DNA from: Treponema sp. UBA3870
GTDB lineage: Bacteria > Spirochaetota > Spirochaetia > Treponematales > Treponemataceae
NCBI GenBank assembly: GCA_002392275.1
Contig: DGGQ01000193.1
Location: forward strand, 1 to 12,615
DNA: 12,615 nucleotides
Direction of reading: 5' to 3'
Both the position numbers and the translations under genes were made by a program. This document shows, in pieces, positions 7,879 through 12,615 of the stretch (within the stretch, counting starts at the first letter, position 1; each line of letters opens with the position of its first letter). Below the pieces are notes generated by a model. The model was not told the DNA's origin, searched no databases, and saw nothing but the letters and a program-made list of their open reading frames with translations.

Positions 7879-8931
7879 CTATGACTTCAGTTTCGGGTCG
7901 AAGGCATCTCGCAGACCATCGCCAAGCAGATTGAAGCTCAGGATGATTATAAAAATCAGGAACGCAGGTGCGAACAGTTTTTCCGGGAAAGTCTGGAATC
8001 CGTTCAGAGCGGATGAAGCCAGCGAACCAAGGGAAGGCATTGGAGCCTGAACGCCAAGGCCTAGGAAAGAAAGGAAGGACTCCGTGAAAATTGATGACGG
8101 AATCTGCAAGGTGGTTGTGACAATCAATGTTCCGATACAGTTTGTAATCAAGTGCTTTCCGACAATCCTTTTTCCGCTTGCACCCAATGCCCTTGCCGCA
8201 GTGACATACTCGTTCTGTTTGAGAAGCATAATCTGCGAGCGGATGATTCTTGCCATGCCGACCCAGTAGAGGAGTGCGAATACTATGAACATGGAGACCA
8301 TGTTTGGACCAAGCCTCTGAATCCACCCGAATCCTGGAACTTCTCCAAGCGAGCGGAGCGGAAATTTCAGTGTCTGGGCAAGAAGGATTATAATCAGGAC
8401 ATCCGGGACCGTGTAGATTATGTCAACGATTCTCATCATCACCAAATCAACAGTGCCACCAAAATATCCGGCAATTGCTCCGTAAAGTGAACCGATTATC
8501 AAAATCAGAAGTGAGGCAACTATTCCGACAGTCATCGAGACCCTGCCTCCGACCATCACGCGGATTGCATAGTCACGTCCGTTCTGGTCAGTCCCGAGGA
8601 TGTGTGGGAAAACTTTTTCACCGTTCGCCTTCATCTCAAGTTCGGCGGCTGAATACTGCATTGGCCCAAGACGTTCGCTTCCCTTAATCTGCTGCTCGTA
8701 TTTATATGGATAGAAGATTGGAACTATGAAACAGAAGACCACAATCACAAGGACAATCGTCAGGGATGCCATGGCGATTTTGTTTTTTCTGAACCTGCGG
8801 ATTCCGTCCTTCCAGAAACTGACAGACTCGCGCATTACCACGAGGGACTGCTTTTCATCGTTGGAGGCGGGAATGAAGTCGTCCACGTTAAGCTGAAAGC
8901 TCAGCGGATTTTTTTTGATTTTATCTTCCAT
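7879..8931 (-). CDS. oppC: Oligopeptide ABC transporter, permease OppC
   Basis: This inner-membrane permease (350 aa) forms the channel with OppB. It has the long cytoplasmic N-terminus typical of OppC (about 1-50), a first helix at about 52-73, a periplasmic segment with GTDQNGRD (113-120), and then several membrane helices. The EAA coupling loop that docks on the ATPases is AARALGASGKRIVGKH (245-260). The C-terminal signature GLG.QAPMPSLG (291-302) and NLLGDGLRDAFDP (334-346) also fit OppC/DppC. It begins 9 bp after the oppB stop, with AGGGGA upstream of the ATG, consistent with one transcript. Confidence 0.95.
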   Translation of the reverse strand: MEDKIKKNPLSFQLNVDDFIPASNDEKQSLVVMRESVSFWKDGIRRFRKNKIAMASLTIVLVIVVFCFIVPIFYPYKYEQQIKGSERLGPMQYSAAELEMKANGEKVFPHILGTDQNGRDYAIRVMVGGRVSMTVGIVASLLILIIGSLYGAIAGYFGGTVDLVMMRIVDIIYTVPDVLIIILLAQTLKFPLRSLGEVPGFGWIQRLGPNMVSMFIVFALLYWVGMARIIRSQIMLLKQNEYVTAARALGASGKRIVGKHLITNCIGTLIVTTTLQIPSSIFTESFLSFLGLGVQAPMPSLGSLASSALNGFQTFPEKLFAPAFLIFIIILSFNLLGDGLRDAFDPKLKS

Positions 8932-8940
8932 AATGGTCCC

Positions 8941-9858
8941 CTACTTTAGCTTGATTCTTGGGTCAACAACCGCATACATGATGTCAACAATCACGTTCAT
9001 TATGATTACGAACACAGCAAGGAAAATTGTTGTTCCCATAATCATCGGGTAGTCGCGGCTTGTGATTGCTCCGACAAATTCGGAACCGAGGCCCGGGATG
9101 TTGAAAATCTTTTCTATAATAAAGCTTCCCGTCATAAGGGATGCAATCAGCGGTCCAAGGTATGTGATTACCGGAAGGATTGCGTTTCTCATTGCGTGCT
9201 TGAAGATTGAGCTGAAAGTGCTTACACCCTTTGCCCTTGCGGTGCGCATATAGTCCTGCCCGATTACGTCGAGCATTGATGAGCGCATAAGGCGTGCGAT
9301 GTAGAACGTGGGATAAAGTGCGAGAGCCATGACCGGCATTATGTAGTGCGCGGGTGTGGTAAGTCCAAGCGACGGAAGCCACTTGAGTTTGGTCGCGAAA
9401 ATATACATCAAAAGTGTTGAGGAAAGGAAGCTCGGTATCGCAATTCCACCGGTCGAAAGCACCACGAGGATATTGTCGGCAGCCTTTCCACGCTTGTATG
9501 CCGCGATTGCCCCAAACGGAACTCCGAACAGAATTGCCACAAGGATTGCCCATCCACCGAGACTTGCGGACACGGGGAACTTTGTGAAGATGATTTCGCT
9601 GACGGTCCTTCCACGTTTTTTGAGCGAGAGACCGAAATCACCACGGAGAACACCGCCCATGTAGGTCAGGTACTGCTGTCCGAGTGGTTTGTCCAGACCG
9701 TACTTTGCTTCCATGGCAGCCTGTGCCTGCGGTGTTACAGCCTTTTCGGAAAGAAATGGTCCACCGGGAACCATGTTCATAATAAAGAATGTGAGCGTCG
9801 CGACAAGGAACGCTGTGATGATGGCCGTGGCCACCCGTTTGATGATGTATTTTAGCAT
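8941..9858 (-). CDS. oppB: Oligopeptide ABC transporter, permease OppB
   Basis: This is the first gene of the operon and an inner-membrane permease (305 aa). An N-terminal helix (about 9-29) is followed by the PGGP motif (31-34), the YGLDKPLGQQY...GDFG periplasmic segment (53-76) and further helices. The EAA loop is ARAKGVSTFSSIFKHA (207-222), followed by GSFIIEKIFNIPGLG (244-258) and the C-terminal VDPRIKL. All are typical of OppB/DppB. The ribosome-binding site is weak: GGGG with 8 nt before the ATG. The leader from the putative promoter is about 80 nt. Confidence 0.95.
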   Translation of the reverse strand: MLKYIIKRVATAIITAFLVATLTFFIMNMVPGGPFLSEKAVTPQAQAAMEAKYGLDKPLGQQYLTYMGGVLRGDFGLSLKKRGRTVSEIIFTKFPVSASLGGWAILVAILFGVPFGAIAAYKRGKAADNILVVLSTGGIAIPSFLSSTLLMYIFATKLKWLPSLGLTTPAHYIMPVMALALYPTFYIARLMRSSMLDVIGQDYMRTARAKGVSTFSSIFKHAMRNAILPVITYLGPLIASLMTGSFIIEKIFNIPGLGSEFVGAITSRDYPMIMGTTIFLAVFVIIMNVIVDIMYAVVDPRIKLK

Positions 9859-9934
9859 TGACTATGCCCCACAAGGTAAGTTTAAAACGCCGAAAAAGCC
9901 AGAAAACCCCACAATAACGACATTCTAACGTATT

Positions 9935-9968
9935 GTTATAAGTTATAATCAAACAGCTTTTAAGTCAA
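9935..9968 (-). promoter_or_regulatory. Putative promoter of the opp operon
   Basis: On the minus strand TTGACT (9968-9963) precedes TATAAC (9947-9942) with a short 15-nt spacer. Alternatively TTAAAA (9963-9958) precedes a second TATAAC (9940-9935) with a 17-nt spacer. The start point cannot be decided by eye. It is the only promoter-like site found upstream of oppB and lies in a markedly AT-rich stretch. Confidence 0.5.
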
Positions 9969-9993
9969 GGGTGTTTTCTAATAGTAAGTTTAA

Positions 9994-10013
9994 TTAAAAT
10001 ATTAATATTTTAA
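9994..10013. promoter_or_regulatory. 20-bp perfect AT palindrome upstream of the opp promoter
   Basis: The ten bases TTAAAATATT are followed directly by their reverse complement, with no spacer. It ends 26 bp upstream of the putative -35 of oppB. It could be an operator or an UP-like element, or simply a product of the very AT-rich composition (about 9930-10055). Confidence 0.3.
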
Positions 10014-10028
10014 AATTTTGTGATTTAA

Positions 10029-10377
10029 TTAGCTTGTGGGTTTAAGTTAAAATGTCGCTTAACAGGCAACATTCTGGGCGGCGGAAGCTATCTGATTGCG
10101 CTCAAATATTTGAAACCGTTCTCCAGGTGCGATGTGGAAGTTGATGTCGATGGAAAAATCTACAGGTATTTTATGACAAACGACAGCAATGCCCTTGACT
10201 GCAAACTGAAGGAACTGAATTGCCTTCAACCAAAAGCGGGTGACTGGAAAGCCAACTACGCCCTTCACAAAAATGTGATAGACAAAATGGATGAACTTGG
10301 AGCAGTCTGGTCTCTGACAACAAGCCATAACGTGTCCATTCTTACGCGGCTCCCCAACATATTCCTAAAATCAGAGT
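10029..10377 (+). pseudogene. Plus-strand coding remnant of unknown function
   Basis: This frame is open from just after a TAA at 10026-10028 and reads like real protein rather than a shadow: GGGSYLIALKYLKPF, DVEVDVDGKIYRYF, WKANYALHKNVIDKMDELG. Codon use resembles that of neighbouring genes. No ATG, GTG or TTG with a ribosome-binding site precedes the similarity-like part; the first in-frame TTG (10110) and ATG have none. The frame does not stop before 10378, where it runs antisense into the 3' end of the hydrogenase-chemoreceptor gene and continues to a TGA at 10500-10502. It therefore looks cut at both ends, a leftover of a rearrangement. I do not recognise the family. The opposite strand carries an 89-codon frame (10059-10328) that looks less protein-like. 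Confidence 0.4.
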
Positions 10378-12270
10378 CTAGTCGGCATTCCTCTTTCCCA
10401 GGTTTATTATGGACTCAATCACAAGGTCGGTGTTTTCGCGTAGGGACTGGGCGGCGGTCTCGACTTCGTGAGTTCCGTCTTTCATCTGCGCAAGACTGTT
10501 GAGGAATACAGTGTTTCCTTCGCTCTGCTCCTGCATTGCGTTTTTGACTTCAAGCTCCTGCTCCTTCACTTTGCCAGAAAGATTTACAACCGAGTCAAAT
10601 TCCTGCTTGACGTAGCCCGCCTTGCTGTATGCGTTGTCCACCATGGTCTTTATGTTTTTCAGGACCACCCCAATCTGCTTGACCTGTTTTCCTGAATCCT
10701 CCGCGAGCTTTCTGATTTCGTCAGCGACCACCGAAAATCCCGCGCCAAATTCTCCAGCGTGTGCCGCCTCGATTGCAGCGTTCATTGCAAGAAGGTTTGT
10801 CTGGCTTGCGATTGTTGCTATCACACGGCTAAGTTCGACCAGCTGTGATGACTCGTTTTCAATATCCCCGACCAGCGCGGCCACTTCCGAAAGTCTTTCG
10901 CGACCTGTGTTTGTAGCCTCCTCAAGTTCATTTACGATTGCAAAATTCTTTTCGATGATTGAATTGATTGAAGAAATGTTTACAAGCATCTCCTCGATTG
11001 CGGATGAGGAATTTGCGACGTTCCTTGACATTTTGTCCGTAACGGAATTGAGCGACGAAACATTTTCTTTTGTGGAGTTCAGAAGGTTTACGCTTTCCTG
11101 TGTTATGTTTTTGATTGTTGCAAGGATTTCCTCTCCGTGGTCCTCCCGTGCCTTTTTCAGAACATAGTGGTGGCAGTTTTCCGGCTTGTTCTTTTTGTTG
11201 AAGATTGCGATTGCCATCTGTTCGCAGGAGACATATCCGCATGAGCCACAGTCGTACATGTCGGACTTTGAATATTTTCCCATCATATTGAAAATGTTTT
11301 TCAGCTCGGAGGGGCTTGGCATTTTTATAAGATTCTTGAACACGGAGCTTCTGTCTGTGTAGGTCCTTGTGTAGATTCCGTCCCGCCAGTATTCGTCAAT
11401 TGTCTTGTTGAGCTTTTTGAGCGAGTTTTTTTTCTGACGCTCGTTTGCTGTATTCCATTTTTCCTTGCGGTCCTGTGTGCGTTTTTCGACATAGCTTTCA
11501 AGTTCATCAAGGGACATGTTGTGGTTTGTCGTTCCACCTCCACGGTTGCATCCCTTTTCACAGTTCAGGCAATCAACAAGGCAGTACAAGGGTTTCTTTC
11601 CCTGGCTCAGCGAGTCGTCAAGATTTTCCAGATAATCAAAGACCGCGGGCTGTCCCTCGATTTTTCTTGTGTGCGTTCCAATGCCCGGTACAAATCGTTC
11701 GGCAGTGCGCATGAGTCCGCCCGGAGTGGAGTAGAGTGTCCCTCTTTCCGCAGGTGGATTTTCGTAATCTGTCCGTGGAAATTTTCTCAAATCAATTTTG
11801 TTTTCTTCAAAATATTTTTCCAGATTTTTCATCGTGACGTTAAAATCGCCGCGACCGTTTTCGTCAAACTCACGTCTTTTGGCAAAGCATGGGGAGATTA
11901 CCGCAATCTTGTGGTTCGCGTACTGTGGATAGAAATGGCGAATCATCTCGATGGTGTGGGCCATTGGGCTGTCGCTTTTTGCAAGATACTTTATGAGCTT
12001 TGGCCTGTAGATTTCAATAAACGAAACCAACGCGGGGCATGGCTGTGAAATCATCAGTTCTGGATTTTCTTTTTTCATCTGCTCCACGTAGGATTTTGTC
12101 GTAAGCTCGGCACCGAAAGAAACATCAAACACTGCGTCAACGCCAACCGATTTCAGCCAGCCGTTAAGTTCCAAATCCATCCCACGGAAATTGACCGCAA
12201 CGGCAGGAGCCACAACGGCGACAATGGGTGTGTGTTTTTTCAGTTCGGAAATAAAAGCCCGAATTTCGAC
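10378..12270 (-). CDS. [FeFe]-hydrogenase H-cluster domain / 4Fe-4S / MCP fusion, 5' end interrupted by an IS
   Basis: A single frame joins three modules; numbering is from the GTG at 12213. Residues 1-250 are an [FeFe]-hydrogenase large-subunit domain. Loop 1 is SQPCPAL (C59, equivalent to C300 of Clostridium CpI), loop 2 is SPCFAKRRE (C109, K112, E115) and loop 3 is CLNCEKGCNRGGG (C218, C222). All four cubane cysteines are kept, but the proton-relay cysteine is Pro58, and the two active-site methionines are Ser107 and Leu216. Residues 318-350 form a small 4Fe-4S domain (C322, C325, C330, C347). Residues 365-600 are an MCP signalling domain with VVADEIRKLAEDS at the tip. There is no membrane helix or HAMP, so it is cytosolic. 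Similarity continues upstream of the GTG (ISELKKHTPIVAVVAPAV) to about 12270, where TAA and IS-like sequence begin. The usual N-terminal ferredoxin part is missing. The role, hydrogen or redox sensing for chemotaxis, is inferred from sensory group C relatives. Confidence 0.88.
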   Translation of the reverse strand, partial: VEIRAFISELKKHTPIVAVVAPAVAVNFRGMDLELNGWLKSVGVDAVFDVSFGAELTTKSYVEQMKKENPELMISQPCPALVSFIEIYRPKLIKYLAKSDSPMAHTIEMIRHFYPQYANHKIAVISPCFAKRREFDENGRGDFNVTMKNLEKYFEENKIDLRKFPRTDYENPPAERGTLYSTPGGLMRTAERFVPGIGTHTRKIEGQPAVFDYLENLDDSLSQGKKPLYCLVDCLNCEKGCNRGGGTTNHNMSLDELESYVEKRTQDRKEKWNTANERQKKNSLKKLNKTIDEYWRDGIYTRTYTDRSSVFKNLIKMPSPSELKNIFNMMGKYSKSDMYDCGSCGYVSCEQMAIAIFNKKNKPENCHHYVLKKAREDHGEEILATIKNITQESVNLLNSTKENVSSLNSVTDKMSRNVANSSSAIEEMLVNISSINSIIEKNFAIVNELEEATNTGRERLSEVAALVGDIENESSQLVELSRVIATIASQTNLLAMNAAIEAAHAGEFGAGFSVVADEIRKLAEDSGKQVKQIGVVLKNIKTMVDNAYSKAGYVKQEFDSVVNLSGKVKEQELEVKNAMQEQSEGNTVFLNSLAQMKDGTHEVETAAQSLRENTDLVIESIINLGKRNAD

Positions 12271-12280
12271 TTAATGGGAA

Positions 12281-12309
12281 TTTACAAAAAAGGCGCAACT
12301 CGATAGAAT
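12281..12309 (+). promoter_or_regulatory. Transposase promoter inside the IS end
   Basis: TTTACA (12281-12286), a 17-nt spacer and TAGAAT (12304-12309), each one base off consensus, predict a transcription start at about 12315-12318. That start lies downstream of the left arm of the inverted repeat at 12292-12301. Confidence 0.6.
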
Positions 12310-12344
12310 TTTATTACCACAACAAAAAACAAAGGAGTTGCGCC
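12292..12344 (+). promoter_or_regulatory. Inverted repeat that can hide the transposase ribosome-binding site
   Basis: GGCGCAACTC (12292-12301) and GAGTTGCGCC (12335-12344) are perfect 10-bp inverted repeats separated by 33 nt. The right arm includes most of the GGAG (12334-12337) and ends directly at the transposase ATG. Only transcripts entering from outside the IS would contain both arms. On the minus strand the same repeat is followed by six Ts (12291-12286) and could act as a long-loop terminator. Confidence 0.6.
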
Positions 12345-12615
12345 ATGACTGAAATCAGCCTAGAAACATGCTACACCATAGTGGGGTCTTTTTTCAAGCA
12401 TTTTGAGGGGAATTTTCTTATCAATTTTCTTGTTGGGAAGTATTACGGAAAAAGGGGATTCCGGCGGAGGCTTACAATACAGGACACGATGGCCCTGAAC
12501 ATCTACAGATTCTACATGGAAATCCTCAACCTGAAGGCATTCCACCGATTTGTTAGGCGTTTCCACAGGGACACTTTCCCCGATTTTCCAAACTACGAAA
12601 ATTTTCTGAAGGCCA
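12345..12615 (+). CDS. Transposase, N-terminal part (IS982-like, tentative)
   Basis: The frame starts at ATG 12345-12347 with GGAG 7 nt upstream and is open for 90 codons to the window edge. The N-terminus is basic and hydrophobic (KYYGKRGFRRRLT at about 33-45), followed by MALNIYRFYMEI (49-60), FHRFVRRFHRD and PNYENFLKA. The pattern of a basic RRRLT-type segment, a hydrophobic helix and then FP...Y..F resembles IS982-type transposases, but the catalytic DDE residues lie beyond the window, so the family call is tentative. It is transcribed opposite to the gene it interrupts. Confidence 0.6.
   Translation, partial: MTEISLETCYTIVGSFFKHFEGNFLINFLVGKYYGKRGFRRRLTIQDTMALNIYRFYMEILNLKAFHRFVRRFHRDTFPDFPNYENFLKA

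Larger units (their letters stand above)
12271..12615 (+). mobile_element. Left end of an insertion sequence (continues beyond window)
   Basis: Coding similarity of the hydrogenase fusion ends abruptly at about 12270. From there the sequence changes to a short non-coding end, an inverted repeat, a promoter and a divergently oriented transposase start. The exact terminal inverted repeat and any target duplication cannot be fixed, because the right end is outside the window. Confidence 0.65.

Noticed and set aside
7121..8050. Plus-strand 309-codon open frame
   Set aside because: It spans the antisense of oppD and oppC. The minus strand has all ABC motifs and proper ribosome-binding sites, and this frame shows no domain.
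10059..10328. Minus-strand 89-codon frame opposite the remnant
   Set aside because: It has no ribosome-binding site and no recognisable motif. The plus-strand frame reads more like protein and has neighbour-like codon use.

Overview
The window looks like a chromosomal segment of a motile, anaerobic, host-associated spirochete, most likely a Treponema. This is inferred from paralogous chemoreceptors with a Treponema-like MKSIK N-terminus, a relaxed lipobox on the peptide-binding lipoprotein, and an [FeFe]-hydrogenase-derived chemoreceptor. A motile clostridium is not strictly excluded. No rRNA, tRNA or CRISPR array was seen.

Layout. Nearly everything lies on the minus strand. At the left edge are two tandem transmembrane chemoreceptors (methyl-accepting chemotaxis proteins, MCPs). 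The first runs off the window at position 1 and the second occupies 1831-3906. Each has its own sigma70-like promoter, and a 286-bp gap between them holds a strongly self-complementary element of unknown identity. To their right is a complete oligopeptide/dipeptide ABC transporter operon, transcribed right to left as oppB-oppC-oppD-oppF-oppA (9858 to 4117). The genes are packed with short gaps or a 4-bp overlap, except for a 70-bp gap with a stem-loop before the binding-protein gene. The operon closes with a clear intrinsic terminator at 4047-4081. Both chemoreceptors carry residues matching an amino-acid-binding dCache pocket, so receptors and transporter may serve the same nutrient class; that link is inference.

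Region 9859-10377 (519 bp) has no intact gene. It holds the AT-rich opp promoter region with a 20-bp perfect palindrome, then a plus-strand coding remnant with no start or stop of its own.

Region 10378-12270 is the most unusual gene: an [FeFe]-hydrogenase H-cluster domain fused in one frame to a small 4Fe-4S domain and a cytosolic MCP signalling domain. The four cysteines that would bind the H-cluster cubane are present, but the proton-relay cysteine and both neighbouring methionines are replaced. This pattern is typical of sensory rather than catalytic hydrogenases and suggests a soluble hydrogen/redox chemoreceptor. Its 5' end is cut off at about 12270 by an insertion sequence facing the other way, whose transposase (IS982-like, tentative) begins at 12345 and leaves the window. 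The IS leader contains a promoter and a 10-bp inverted repeat arranged so that only read-through transcripts could hide the transposase ribosome-binding site.
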